Assembly: GCF_042477335.2 (NCBI RefSeq)
Contig: NC_091247.1
Location: 224,340,001-224,404,000, forward strand
Length of the DNA: 64,000 nucleotides
From: Ovis canadensis
Taxonomy: Eukaryota; Chordata; Mammalia; Artiodactyla; Bovidae
Reading direction: 5' to 3'
Both the position numbers and the translations under genes were made by a program. This document shows, piece after piece, positions 46,301 through 60,306 of the stretch. Under the pieces are notes generated by a model. That model ran no database searches. It saw only the letters and a list, made by a program, of their open reading frames with translations, and was not told where the DNA came from. How positions within the stretch are numbered: position 1 is the stretch's first letter; every line of letters starts with the position of its first letter.

Positions 46301-49300
46301 GCAAAGGAGACAAAAGAAAAACAAACTCCTTCAATGCATTCACAGGGTGGTGAGATAGGACAGTCAATAAATAATACTAATAAGCATAATAAACCACAGT
46401 AGGCTAACAATAATGAGTGATAAAAATAAGAGCAGGATAAGGGAGACTGGGCATTTCAGGGACGGCCAGGGTGGGCCTATTTGAGAAGGTGACATTTGAG
46501 CAAAGGCCTGAAGGAGGCAAGGGAGGGAGCCATGCAGAGGCAGGACACGCTAGGTGTACCCGAGGGGCCTTCAGGAGGCCAGTGTGGCTAAAGTGGGTGA
46601 GAGGAGCAAAGCAGGGGATGAACAGAAATAATGGAGAAGCAGGTCATGTAGATCAACTTGGTGAAGTTGAGAACTTTTCTAAGCCTGAGCTGTCCAGCAT
46701 GGTAGTCACTGACCACAAGTGGCTTTTAAAATCAAAAGAACAAATTCAGTACTGCATTTCAAGCACTCTCAACAGCCACGTGTGGCTAGCAGTTAGCCAT
46801 GGGACAGTGCAGATCTAGAACGTTTCCATCACTGCAGGAAGTTCTATGGGTTGGCACTGTGGGAACCTTGGTTTTCGATTCTGTTAGGGAACAAAAGGCA
46901 TAGTACTAGTGTCCAGCTCATAACATTTCCAAGGTCAAGAGATGACCCATGAAAGAGGCCCAGCAAAGTGCCTGCCACATAATATGTGCCCCGCAAAAAG
47001 AATACCTCTTGTTTCTTTTAGGCTTTACAATTTGGAAGTTTTATGGTGGCTCAGACAGTAAAGCGTCTGTCTACAATGCGGGAGACCTGGGTTCGATCCC
47101 TGGGTCGGGAAGATCCACTGGAGAAGGAAACGGCAATCCACTCCAGTACTATTGCCTGGAAAATCCCATGGACAGATGAGCCTGATAAGTTACAGTCCAT
47201 GAGGTCGCAAAGAGTCGGACACGACTGAGCAACTTCACTTACTTACTTCACTTATGGCTGCTTTCACAGCACCTTGGTAAAAAAACTACCTACTTATAGG
47301 TCTTTCCCCCTCGTTAGACTATAATGGTCTCAAGGACAAGGGCCATGCTTATGCACCTTTGTGATTCCAGGGCTGAGCAAAGAACCTGGATCAGCGATAT
47401 TACATGCACAGCTGCGGTGGCTGACACAAGGTGCTAATGAGGCCAGAGTTCTTAACCTCAATCTTGGCTGCCCTGGCTTGTTATTCAGATGACTCTGCAA
47501 CCCTGGCATGTTGCACCCTGCTTCTGCCTTCTCAGATGCCCGTGCTCAATGACCCAGGAGGACAGGTGGCAGGTCCAGGTGCACTGGTTCAAACCCAATC
47601 CTACTAAAATACTGGGTTTTTGGTGTGAGGCCTCAGAGACCTTCCTGCCACTTATTTTTACACCTGAAAAATTATGCAAAGTTGTGGGATACAAGTCCTA
47701 CTTCATTCTCCTTGATATTCTCTGTACTGTTCATTGAACTCAACTGTAAGCTGGACATTATGCATGTGTGTATGCCAAGTTGCTTCAGTCCTGTCTGACT
47801 CTTTGCGATCCAGCGGACTACAGCGTGCCAGGCTCCTCTGTCCATGGGCTTCTCCAGGCTAGAATACTGGGGTGGGACTGCCATGCCCTCTTCCAGGGGA
47901 TCTTTCCAACCCAGGGATCGAACTCACATCTCCTGCGGCTCCTGCATTGCAGGCAGACTCTGTGCGCTGAGGCACTGGAGAAGCCCCAACCTGGACATAC
48001 TTCCTCTTTATTCAACCACATCAAGGTATGCTTAAGATCCCATCCACCCATAGGATGGTGATAGAAACTATACAAAAAAAGATCCTCTTATTTATCCTTC
48101 TGTCATTTATCAATCCATCTATCAAACACCTAGAACCAACAACTTAAAATGGATTGAGTGGATTCACATCCTTTCTTAAAGTGCTTCATAGTTATCCTTA
48201 TTCCCACCTCTTTACATAGTGGAGTGGGACAAATATTTATTAACATCATTTCACACAGGTAAATAAAAATGCATGATTTGTCCAGTGTAAAGAGGGGAAA
48301 AAAAGGGATATGACCATGTACTTGTTAGAGCAGCTCAGGTAGAAATGTAATGTTAGCTGCCCCATAAATGTAACATTAGCTTGTCCTCATGGCGCTCTCA
48401 TGAAGACAAGAACCAGGGTCATGGCCTCCTCTGGGGGTGACCAGCATTGGAAAGTGGGACTGGAGTGATTTTTAAATTTTTTCGTTCAGACTGAGACACA
48501 GTAGGTGAGTAGGTGGTGAGGGTTTGAGACTGAATCAGGGCACAAGGCCACTGGGGGATGTGAATTAGATTCAGTGGCTATAAGCACACTACAGAAAAGC
48601 AGACTGTTTTCCCACTAGGACTTCCTCAGCAAGCTGCAGAGTGTGTGGGTCAGATGGCTGCATGTCTCTAAGCTTGCTGGCACACCCATTGCATTGATTT
48701 GGAAGCCTGTGAGGTATGTGCATAGAAACAAATGGAAGCTGTGGACATTAGCCCTGTTTTTCATCATAAACAACAAAGAATGTAGACTGAGGTCCTGATC
48801 ATAAGAGTGAAGTCAGTATATAAAGCCAAAGAGAACATGTGCCATCTGCCTCCCTCAACGATTAAGGTGGTGGAGCTTGTGTGTATAGACATGCAAGCTG
48901 GCAATGGGACACGCTCACCTCGTATACTGCTGGTGCTAAGTAAATGTCTGCTAATAAGCAAGAAGTGGGTGGCAGGGATGGGACTCCAGGGGCAGGCGGC
49001 ATTAGCTCATGGGTGCAAACTGAAAGTAGCCCAGGCTCACTTTGGGCTTCTCTAGTAGCTCAGTCGGTAAAGAGTCTGCCTGCAATGCAGGAGACCTGGG
49101 TTCAACCCCTGGGTTGGGAAGATCCCCTGGAGAAGGAAATGGCAACCCACTCCAGCATTCTTGCCTGGAGAATCCCTGGGACAGAGGAGCCTGGCGGGCT
49201 ACAGTCGATGCGGTCGCAAGAGTTGGACATGACTGAACAATTGAGCACACTAGCTCACCTCCTAAGTGTCTCTCCACAGGGACAAAGAGCTCTTAACTGG

Positions 49301-52300
49301 CAATATGTTAATCTGATTTTCCAGATTACCAGCAACGTGAAGGGGTTAACTTAAAAAAAAAAAAATCAGCTTATTCTCTAGATGGTGGTTTAGTCACTGT
49401 GTCTGACTCCATGGACTGTAGCCTGCCAGGCGCCTCTGTTCATAGGATTCTCCAGGGGATCTTCCCGACCCAGGAATTGAACCCTGGTCTCCTGCATTGC
49501 AGGTAGATTCTTTACTGACTGAGCTATGAGGGCTTCCCTGGTGCCTCAGCTGGTAAAGAATGAGGTGCCTACAATGCAGGAGACCTGGGTTCGATTCCTG
49601 GGTTGGAAAGATTCCCCTGAAAAAGGAAATGGCAACCTACTCCAGTATTCTGGCCAGGAGAATTCCATGGACTATACAGTCCATGGGGTTGCAAAGAGTC
49701 GGACATGATTGAGCAACTTTCACTATTCTCTAGAACCACTAGGTAAATGTTGAATCTATGTGGGAAAAGGTAAAAAGAAACATTGGTGTATCATAAGTGG
49801 ACCTCTGGACCTATTTTGTAAAAAAAAAAAAAAAAAAAGCTTATTAGCAGGGGGCTTGCCCCTCCTTAAGGCAGGGAAAGGTCATCACAAAATCAAAATG
49901 CAAAACACTGTTAAAAACTGAGAGGTATTTTAATCCTCAGAAAAGGATAGATTTAAAACTACTTAATACTTTAGCTCTAGGAGCCAGTACAGGATTCTTT
50001 CTCAGGATAAAAATAGCTAATTTGTGAGTTCTTTTCTTTCAGTACCGAGTGGGTCCCCTCTTAATTATTGCTTGGTGTTATGAGTCAGGCCTTGTAGCAA
50101 TGCTTGGAAAGATCTGCAACATCCTGTCACTTACGCCGTTTGTATATTTACTGAATTCCAGGGCCTCCCAGGTGGTGCTAGTGATAAAGAATCTGCCTGC
50201 CAATGCAGGAGACAAGAGGGTTCGATCCCTAGGTGGGGAAGATCCCCTGGAGAAGGAAATGGCAACCCACTTCAGTATTCTTGCCTGGGAAATCCCATGG
50301 ACAGAAGAGCCTGGCGGGCTACAGTCCACAGGGTCACAAAGAGTTGGATACAACTAAAGCGACTTAGCACGCACGCACAATCAGGGATTCTTGTCCCCAG
50401 TGGAGCTTCTAGTCCAGGTGGGGCTGGGGGAGTGGACACAGATGAGAAAACATGCAATTATAAGATAGAATAAACGCTATTAGAGGAGATCACAGGATGT
50501 TATCAGTACTTTATAGAGACACATGACCAAGATTTGAGGGGCAGGGGGATAGGGAAGGCTTCCTGGAGGAAGTGACACTTCAGTTGAGACCTCAAAGATA
50601 AGCAGAAGTTATCCAGGCTAAGAGATGGGGAGAGAAAGTATCCCTGGCAGAGAGCACAGCCTTTGAAAAGCCTGGAGGTGAAAAAGAAATGAACAGTTCA
50701 GTCCTGTTAGGATGTACAACCATCTTCTCAGACCCTGGGGTTTTGTTAAGACAATCAAGCCATAATGCCTTGAGGATCTACTGGGAGAAACAGTTACTCA
50801 GATCATTTTCCCCAGGGCTTAGTTTTCCAGTAGAACCCAGTTGAGAAAGTCTTAAGTAGAGACTGTTCAGGATGTGGGGACAGGTGAGGGTGGAGAGAAA
50901 AGCAGGAGGAGGATCATGAAGGGCCTAGTAAGTCACATTCGTTTTTTCATTTTGTCATTAAGAAATGGCAGTTATTACTAAATTAACTCATTGGATGGAT
51001 ATAAAACACACACAATGAAGAATAAAAACCTAAAACAAAGCACAATAGATGGCATTAAAACATTAAATAAAGCCCTTCAGATTTAAACACATTCTGTCTA
51101 ATCTCTAAGCCTGAGCTTGTCTCAATCATTCCTATAGTCAATATTTACCGACCACCACCTCTGAATGACCACTAGGGAACACACAGGGGAGACAGCGTCC
51201 CTGCCTTTCAGGAGCTCGAGGTTCTTGCTGAAGTCTTTCTGGCACATTCAGCCCACAATGGCTTGTCCCATCTTTCAAGGCCTAAAATAATTGTTTCCCC
51301 ACTCACTTCTTTTTGGCATCTAATCATAATCTCTTTTGGGCTGTTATCTAATGTGGCATATGTACATTATTTTTAACTAAATAAATTCCTCAAGGACAGA
51401 GTCTATGTGTTTTATTTTGTTACTATTTGTACTACAGAATTAAGCAAGAAACTGAGCAGTGTAAAATCCCAAATATTCATTAGACTGCATTCTGCCGAGA
51501 ATATACATTTATATATATTCTATATGTCTAAGTCTTTAAATCTGAGAACAATTTTGAGACAGGCTTGTAAAGAGAAAATAAATGTGATCTTGGAACATGT
51601 ATATGCAGGCAAAACTTCAGATTGGAAAACAATCAACAAATACAAGAATCCCTTAGCACAATTAAATAAATACACAAACCTCCACATTTATTTTTACGTA
51701 CTTTAGCACAAAAAGAGGTCAAGGAATTTAAAGAGCAGCCAAAATTATTAAAAGGACAAACTGAAGGACAATCATAATAGCTAATTATCTTAGGCAAATA
51801 GTGACCATGAAAAAAAAAGTACAATCAGGCCATCTGCTCGATTAGAAAGTAAGGATATTTCTGGGATCATGTTCATGGTGAGTGAGAGACTGTGGAATAG
51901 CAACAGCTTCATGAGAACCAATTCTAGAAGACTGAAAAGGGGACAGGGTAAAACTGTGGCGTCCACACTGTTTCAGGGGACAGCGGAATTACACTGGGCT
52001 CTATCTGGTCTAGTCATGACTGTAACAGATTAGATGGGGTCTCATAGTGAGGAAGTGTCACAAGAGCACAACAACTAAATTAAAGAGCCAGGCCACCCCA
52101 CCTTAAAAAAACAAGATTAAGAGGGCACTGCTGATGAGGTCACACTAGTTCGGGACAATGAAGGCCAGGAGGGATGGTCATAAATCTGTGATTATGATTG
52201 GCACACACATTGAACTCAGCTATTTTCCTCATCCAGATTTGAAACACCTGGCCAAAAATGCCTTTATAAACTTGAACGAGGTACCTACTTTACATCAATT

Positions 52301-55300
52301 ATAAAGGAACAGATCACACAAGAGAGGTTGGTATAGCAAAATAACTGAGAACATGAGCTCTGGAAGTCAAGACTGCCTGTGTTCACAGCCCAGCTCTGCT
52401 ACTTACCAGATGTGACCCGGGGGCAAATTTCTTAATGCCCTTTATCTCACGAATCTCAACTAAAAAATGGAGGTAATAACAGGACGTATCTCACAAAATT
52501 GTGGTGAAGAATGTAACACATGAAAATACTCAGGAAACAGAAGGGTCTGGCAAATGGCAAGCGGTCAGTAAGTTCTAGCTATTAATATACTTATAGAATT
52601 CATTAAAAAAATCAGGAAAAAAACTAATTTTTTTTAAACATTCAAATATATTAATATTTAGGAATGGGAAATCAATGGATGGCTACTCACAGAATTGGGA
52701 CACACTCAACTTTAAGGTTAGTGATGTTTGGATGGGATGAACCAGTAAGGCAAAGCCCATTTTCCATGTTTTTAACTCTAGAAAGTAATGATTATCAGCT
52801 CTGATAACCCTTTTTTCATTACTTTTACAAAAGGCAGAGAAGCAATATGAGAAAAGGGGATAGAGAAGAGAGAATTAGATTTGCAGGCAAGGTGGTGTTC
52901 TCAGAAATACCACTTGCAATCAAAGGTGCCCAATTGATGAAGTTCCAATTTGGCTGAGGTCTTCTAGGATTTCACATCTATTAAAAAAGCTTTCAGATGG
53001 GATGGGAAGGAGTCCCAGTATTCCACCTTCAGTTAAGGCACTTTCTTCTTCACCCATTGAACTCCACAAAGGTCTTCTTCCAGTGCCAGGTCAGGCTCTT
53101 TTTGCCTCAGGGCCTTGGCAGGTTAATTCTTCTGCCTGGAACCCTGTAACTACCTCACCACCCACCTTATGACTACTTCTTCCTTATCCTTAAATTTCCA
53201 ACTTAAAAGCCATTACTCCTGATTCTCTTATTTAAAATAGGTCTCTATTCATATTTTTTGTCTCAGCACCTAGTTGGCTTCTTGCACAGCCTAATACTTT
53301 TCACAATTTGTAACTGTTTCATATGCTTATTTATTTTTACTGTCTTCCCCACTAAATAGCTCCATGATGGCAGAGAACATCTTTATTCATCACATCATCT
53401 TCACTTAATCTTAACATTGACTAGCATATAGCAGGCACTCAATATGTTGAATGAATTATGAACCAATGGCCCTAAGGCCCCTTTCAGCTAAAATCAATAA
53501 CTATTAGATAATAGAACAGAAAATATCCAGTGTAAAGGTGGAGGCTTTTATGGATGGGCCTAGGAAGTATCGAAGTGACACCTCACTATGATCAAGCTAA
53601 CTAAATGGCTCCATTCCAAGAGGTTTAGTCAGAACTTGACTGATGTAATATACTAGTGACTATCACCTTCCTCAAACAGTGACTCGGTAAGTTTTGCTTT
53701 CAGATTTGCCTTACTCATTTTAACAACTGGAGAACTAGGCCCAAACTTCTAAACATGGATTGGCTACGTAAGAATTATCTGAGGAGCTTATTAAAAAGAC
53801 AGGTTTCTAGACCAAAACTCCAAAAGATTCTTGTTTAGTATTTGGGTAATAAGGCTCTAGAATCCATATGTTTAAAACTTTGTGGGAATTCCCTGGCATT
53901 CCAGTGATTAGGGCTCTGTGCTTTTACTGCGAAGGAAGAGGGGTTCAATCCCTGGTTGCCAAACTAAGATCCCGCAAATCAGCGTGGCCAAAAACAATGC
54001 TTATTTTGCAATATATGTATAGTACACAATTCAAAAGATACAAAAAATTTACAGCAAAATCTCCCTTTCATTCCTGTCTCCCAGTCTCAAGTTGCCCTTT
54101 TCATAAGTTAACACTGTTAGCAATTTTCTTATGTATTTCTCCAGATCATATTTGCCTAGACAACATGTATTCTTTGTTTCAAACGCCCACCTGCATATAG
54201 AAAGAACTATTTCAGTTTCACTTTTTCTATTCCCACTTAACAATATATGCTGGAAAGGAAGGTATCTGTATTTTTAACAAGCATCCTAGGTGATTTCTGA
54301 TGGAAAGCCAAACAGGAATCACTCAGTGGCCCAGAGTTAGGTTTAAGTTCACCCCACTAATGGGCTTCCCGTATGGCTCCCCCGGTAAAGCGTCTGCCCG
54401 CAATGCGGGAGACCCGGGTTCGATTCCTGGGTCCGGAAAGTCCCCTGGAGAAGGAAATGGCAATCCACTCCAGCATTCTTGCCTGGAAACTCCCATGGAC
54501 TGAAGAGCCTGATAGGCTCCTCGCAAAGAGTCAGACACGACTGAGCGACTTCACTTCATTTCACTCCACTAAAACATGTTAGAAACTCAAAGACACACAA
54601 ACTCAAAGGTAGCCTTGCTTACATGACCTCTCCCCTCTTGTCTCATGGATACGAATTAAAACATTCTCTAATATCTCCACCTAAGTCAAGAAAAACTAGC
54701 CATTCACATGGATGTTCCCCAAATGTTCAGTTTTCAATTCCCATAATCCTTTCCTGCCCAACAGCACCTGAAATCACAAACCGGACTATTCCTAGGTTAC
54801 ACAAGACATTTTGGTATTTGGGTTATAAAAGAGGATTGGTCTCCTCTGAACTGGGACTGGTTTTCTCTCCTGGTAGTTAAGTAGTTTAATGGAGCACAAC
54901 CGAAAATACTTCCTTCACTAATCACTACTGACCCAATAGCATCCAATACCTCCAACTGCTTTCTCACCATGTGGGCAAAAGCAATTAACTTAGAAACTGT
55001 CCAGAAGACCGCATAAAGTCAGGCCGAACTCGGTGAATTCTCGAGTTCGGAAGCCGGGAGATCCCGACTTTCTTCTCTCTCGGGGCGATTGGCGCGGGCC
55101 CCGTGCAACACGCTCTAGCCTTCTCTCCCCACCTACCCCAAGGACTGCAGGAAGAGTTTCGCTTTGGCGCGGAGCGAAGGCTCTCCTCCGCAGTGTCCCT
55201 TTCACCACGCGGTGCACTGCGCGGAAAGGCATCTCGCCTCCCCTCCGAGGAAGGAGTGTTAAGGGGGCTCCACGAGCGTGTCAGGGCACCCACCGGGACA

Positions 55301-55657
55301 CAGAGCCGGCTTATCCCTCCTCCCAGCTGGAGGGGCTCTGAAGGGCTTGGGGAGGGCGTGACTCCTCCTTCCCCTCTCCCGGGATTCAAACGTGATGACT
55401 GCAAAGGGGGGCTTAGGGGGCCCCCACCTCAGACGCACACCTTCGTTCCTCGGGTGTTTCTGCATCCTCTGGGCCTTCCCTTGAGTCATGACCCAGGCCT
55501 GGCCCCCTCGGCCGGCCGTCCCGGAGCCCTCTTGCCCGGTTCCCGCCCGCTCCCCACAGCCCCCCTCACCCAACATGATGGGGCTGAGCCGCCGGGCCAG
55601 GCCCTTGGACAGGTCGTACACGTAGAGCTTCACCGGATAGAGATTCGGCGGCTCCAT
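37249..55657 (-). CDS. DESI1: DESI1 (PPPDE2), deSUMOylating isopeptidase 1, complete coding region
   Basis: Six coding exons read on the minus strand: 55657-55570, 43496-43475, 42315-42246, 39725-39616, 38961-38839, 37342-37249 (507 nt, 168 residues plus stop, the human length as I recall). DESI1 is a papain-fold PPPDE peptidase described as a SUMO isopeptidase and, more recently, as a protein S-depalmitoylase; it is mainly cytoplasmic. The catalytic dyad is intact: His38 in GIWHTS and Cys108 in NNCNTF, exactly at the known positions. The N-terminus [14 protein letters not shown] and the FFFGSGGI strand are unmistakable. The C-terminal tail (residues 140-168) is Pro/Gly-rich and disordered. 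All introns are GT-AG. The second exon is a 22-base micro-exon. Intron 1 spans 12 kb. Confidence 0.96.
37343..38838 (-). other. DESI1: DESI1 intron 5
   Basis: Contains one CHR SINE (37582-37701) and otherwise unique sequence. No exon is seen. Confidence 0.65.
37582..37701 (+). repeat. CHR-type SINE in DESI1 intron 5
   Basis: gacttcccaggtggtccaatg through gcacagccaaaaataaaaa. Confidence 0.88.
38839..38961 (-). CDS. DESI1: DESI1 coding exon 5 (catalytic Cys108)
   Basis: Acceptor AG at 38963-38962 and donor GT at 38838-38837. It encodes residues 97-137 with the nucleophile in [14 protein letters not shown]. Several neighbours of Cys108 (Ser98, Ile103, Asn106) differ from the human sequence I recall. 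Confidence 0.96.
39616..39725 (-). CDS. DESI1: DESI1 coding exon 4
   Basis: Acceptor AG at 39727-39726 and donor GT at 39615-39614. Residues 61-96 plus two bases of Arg97. Residue 62 is Arg (AGG), where I recall Gly in human and mouse. Confidence 0.95.
40361..40426 (+). repeat. BOV-A2 3'-end fragment
   Basis: gccatctatggggtcacacag to gacttagcagtagcagtagc, ending in CAG/TAG units. Confidence 0.8.
40830..41033 (+). repeat. Bov-tA SINE with 13-base duplication
   Basis: CCAATGTATAATT occurs at 40817-40829 and 41034-41046. Confidence 0.95.
42246..42315 (-). CDS. DESI1: DESI1 coding exon 3 (catalytic His38)
   Basis: Acceptor AG at 42317-42316 and donor GT at 42245-42244. It encodes the last base of Trp37 and residues 38-60, [13 protein letters not shown] to SSCPP. 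Confidence 0.96.
42484..42698 (-). mobile_element. MER20-like hAT MITE
   Basis: Matches the reverse of the remembered MER20 body: cactagtgacatttggcgctgg, then cctgtgcattctagaaggttt and ccactagatggcactagc, with a terminal gagaaccattgctg. Confidence 0.7.
43185..43346 (-). mobile_element. MER20-like hAT MITE, shorter copy
   Basis: ttagctggataattcttcat, tgtgcattgcaggatgttta and a terminal gggaaccactgcg. Confidence 0.65.
43475..43496 (-). CDS. DESI1: DESI1 coding exon 2, a 22-base micro-exon
   Basis: Acceptor AG at 43498-43497 and donor GT at 43474-43473 (gtaagt). It encodes KQLEGI and parts of Gly30 and Trp37. Phase is maintained only if it is included: skipping it shifts the frame before catalytic His38. 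Confidence 0.93.
44970..45150 (+). repeat. CHR-type SINE
   Basis: gacttccctgcagtccagtgg through an A-rich tail. The flanks aatatggcata and aatatggcgta look like a duplication with one change. Confidence 0.87.
46043..46170 (+). repeat. CHR-type SINE
   Basis: gaattccctgctggtctgatgg to an A-rich tail; gaacacag occurs on both sides. Confidence 0.82.
46690..46860. mobile_element. Old hAT-type MITE
   Basis: gtccagcatggtagtcactg, caagcactctcaacagcc and catcactgcaggaagttct resemble the MER-class element built around an atgtggctagt core. Family name not assigned. Confidence 0.6.
47041..47247 (+). repeat. Bov-tA SINE
   Basis: tatggtggctcagacagtaaa to gagcaacttcacttactt. Confidence 0.88.
47762..47985 (-). 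repeat. Bov-tA SINE
   Basis: gccaagttgcttcagtcctg to gaggcactggagaagcccc. Confidence 0.87.
49046..49247 (+). repeat. Bov-tA SINE
   Basis: gcttctctagtagctcagtc to catgactgaacaattgagc. Confidence 0.88.
49384..49532 (-). repeat. Bov-tA SINE, left arm of an abutting inverted pair
   Basis: tggtttagtcactgtgtctg to ctgactgagctatgaggg; the head points right and meets the next SINE. Confidence 0.88.
49533..49729 (+). repeat. Bov-tA SINE, right arm of the inverted pair
   Basis: cttccctggtgcctcagctgg to atgattgagcaactttcac. The tRNA heads of both copies abut with no spacer. Confidence 0.9.
50161..50382 (+). repeat. Bov-tA SINE
   Basis: gcctcccaggtggtgctagtg to gcgacttagcacgcacgc. Confidence 0.88.
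53886..53996 (+). repeat. CHR-type SINE
   Basis: gaattccctggcattccagtg to cagcgtggccaaaaacaatg. Confidence 0.85.
54362..54565 (+). repeat. Bov-tA SINE
   Basis: ggcttcccgtatggctcccc to ctgagcgacttcacttc. Little diverged and CpG-rich, so probably young. Confidence 0.9.
55570..55657 (-). CDS. DESI1: DESI1 coding exon 1
   Basis: ATG at 55657-55655 and donor GT at 55569-55568 (gtgagg). Residues 1-29 plus one base of Gly30. It lies inside the CpG island shared with XRCC6. Confidence 0.96.
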
Positions 55658-56094
55658 CGGGACCCGTGGCGGCGGCGGCCACGAAGTCCCTCAGGCACCC
55701 GGCAGCGGCTTGGACCTTCCCGTACCCGACGGGGGAGGGAAGTGGAGGGAACGGGAGACCGAGCCCCGGCCCGGCCTGAGGGGCGGGGAGAGGCCGCCCT
55801 GGGCTGCTCGCGCCCCCGCACCCGCCACCGGCAACGACTACTGTGAGGTGACAGAGCGGGGACGGGCACGGTCCGTGCGAAAGACAGCGCGGGGGCGGGG
55901 ACGTACTTTCGCGCATGTGCGTAGTGTCCTGACGGACGGCGAGGGGCGGGGTTTGGCGGGCGGGGGCGGGGCTTCGCAGACGGCGTGGTGGTAGTTCGGC
56001 GCCGGTGCAGCAAGCGCCTTGTGGGAGTGGGCGTGTTTGCTAGACAGAAACAGGGCGCGCTGTGCGTGATGACGTAAGCGGAGTTGATTGGGTG

Positions 56095-56164
56095 CAAGAA
56101 CAGGAGCTTGCGCGTGTGCTGCGCCCCGCCTTCTGCCCAAATTGATCTCTTCCTTGAGTTCAAG
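56095..56164 (+). other. XRCC6: XRCC6 noncoding exon 1 (3' boundary supported)
   Basis: A splice donor (AAG/GTAGGC) with GT at 56165-56166 lies just downstream of the promoter motifs and 640 bases before the coding exon's acceptor. The 5' edge (about 56095) is a guess; only the donor is visible. Confidence 0.5.
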
Positions 56165-56818
56165 GTAGGCGCGAAGGGGCTGTTCTCTGTTTGTTGTTTG
56201 CTGGCCAGGGCTGGCTTCATTCTGCTTTGCCTATTCAGACTTGCGAGTCCCCCGTAGCCTCGCGGTGGGGCGGTGTCAGCGAGAAGTGTGCAGACCCGAG
56301 GGGGTGGAGGAGACAGCCTCTCATCTCCGTTTCTTCCTTCGGGGAGAAGGCGGCACCTGGCCTTGGAGGGCGGCTTCGTTTGAGACCTCAGTGGGCATAG
56401 CTGGCTGAGGAGTTGGGGAGGATTTGGGGTCGGGATGAGGATAAGTGGGTCTGCTAAGAGACGGTGTACCCTGGACTGGGAATCTTCAGTCCAGATGATG
56501 CCGGAGACGAGACTGGACCACTAGGTCAGGCTACCCAAGCACACCCATTAGAGGGGTTATCACGGGCCACCGGCCGTGAATCGTCCGTAAGGGATATAGC
56601 TCAGGAGAGGCTGCTTCAGAAATGGTCCCCATGCCCGTTTGCCTTTGCATCTCAATTACCAAGCACTCCAGGCAGCAGGATCCAGCATCCACATTTCTCA
56701 CAACTAACCTTTAGCCTTTAGGACAGATCTCAGAGGATCCTAGGAGTGGATAACTTTTAGGTTTAAATTTACTTTGTTACTGATCTTCGCTTTCTTTCAC
56801 CTAGTGAGCAGTAACAAC

Positions 56819-59462
<2,644 letters not shown>

Positions 59463-59822
59463 TAACACCCCTTTAAAAAATGTGGACTCTTAGAAAAGTT
59501 TGTTTGGATTGATAAAGGGTGGTTAGCCTCCTAGGATGGCTACCTATATTTGCAGCTGAAAAAGAGTAGCAGGAGTTGGAGAGCAGGCCCATTTTATTTT
59601 GGGTTTGAGCTTCTGACCCTGGGAATACATTGCTCCCACCTTCTGTGTTAGCTCTGGTCATAGAAGTCGGCTCCTCTTTCTCTAGAGATGTTTGTGTAAA
59701 GGAAGGAAAGAAGTTCCAACAGTTATGCTGTGAGGTAAGTCCTTTTGTAAGTAATTATGTGGAAGCTGAGTATTACTTGTGATTGTGGAAGATTATTACA
59801 ACAAGAGGACAAACAACCTAAT

Positions 59823-60117
59823 TTTTATTTATTAATTTTATTTTGGTTGTGCTGGATCTTCATTGCTGCATGCGGGCTTTCTGTAGTTGCAGCGAGGCGG
59901 GGCTGCTCTCTATTTACACTGTAAGGGCTTCTCATTGCGGGGCCTTCTCCTTGCAGCATGTGGGCTCTAGGTCATGCAGGCTCAGTAATTTTGGCTCCTG
60001 GGCTCTAGAGCCCGGGCTCAGTAGTCATGGTACACTCGCTTAGGCGATCATTGGGATGTGGGATCTTCCTCCACCAGGAATTGGACTCATGTCACCTGTA
60101 TTGATAGGAGGATTCGT
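59823..60117 (-). repeat. Long CHR-type SINE
   Basis: tttggttgtgctggatcttc, then gggctctagagcccgggctc and ccaccaggaattggactc. Confidence 0.75.
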
Positions 60118-60121
60118 TTGT

Positions 60122-60306
60122 TTGTTTAATACTCATTTATTTATTAGGCTGCATTGGTCTTAGATGCGACACTCGAGCTCTCTAGTTGTGCACATGGACT
60201 TAGTTGCTCCATGGCATGTGGGGTCTTAGTTCCCCTACCAGGGACAGAACCCATGTCCTTTGCATTGCAAGGCAAATTCCTAACTACTGGACCACCAGGG
60301 AAGTCC
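60122..60306 (-). repeat. CHR-type SINE
   Basis: gctgcattggtcttagatgc to accaccagggaagtccc. Confidence 0.85.

Larger units (their letters stand above)
43497..55569 (-). other. DESI1: DESI1 intron 1 (12.07 kb)
   Basis: Repeats in order: CHR 43731-43860 (minus; gatgtaccc at both flanks), CHR 44970-45150, CHR 46043-46170, a hAT MITE at about 46690-46860, Bov-tA 47041-47247, Bov-tA 47762-47985 (minus), Bov-tA 49046-49247, the inverted Bov-tA pair 49384-49729, Bov-tA 50161-50382, L2-like 51230-51430, MIR-like 52330-52585, L2-like 53080-53460, CHR 53886-53996 and Bov-tA 54362-54565. The last 550 bases are CpG-rich. No other exon is recognised. Confidence 0.65.
55010..56400. promoter_or_regulatory. 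CpG island and bidirectional promoter of DESI1 (-) and XRCC6 (+)
   Basis: The DESI1 start codon (55657) and the donor of the inferred XRCC6 noncoding exon (56165) lie 0.5 kb apart in divergent orientation. Between them are GC boxes (GGGGCGGGG at 55943-55951; another at about 55962-55971), an NRF1-like GCGCATGTGC (55911-55920), a CRE-like TGACGTAA (56070-56077) and an inverted CCAAT box (ATTGG, 56087-56091). No TATA box is seen. The composition fits a housekeeping promoter. Site functions are inferred from motif resemblance only. Confidence 0.82.

Noticed and set aside
47041-47130. tRNA-like sequence with B-box ggttcgatccc, as in many places in the window
   Set aside because: It is the tRNA-derived head of Bov-tA or CHR SINEs; cloverleaf stems and a discriminator are not maintained, so it is not a tRNA gene.
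55103-55846. 247-codon open frame on the plus strand across the CpG island
   Set aside because: It runs antisense through DESI1 exon 1, has Pro/Arg/Gly-rich composition typical of GC-rich shadow frames, and shows no recognised domain or splice context.
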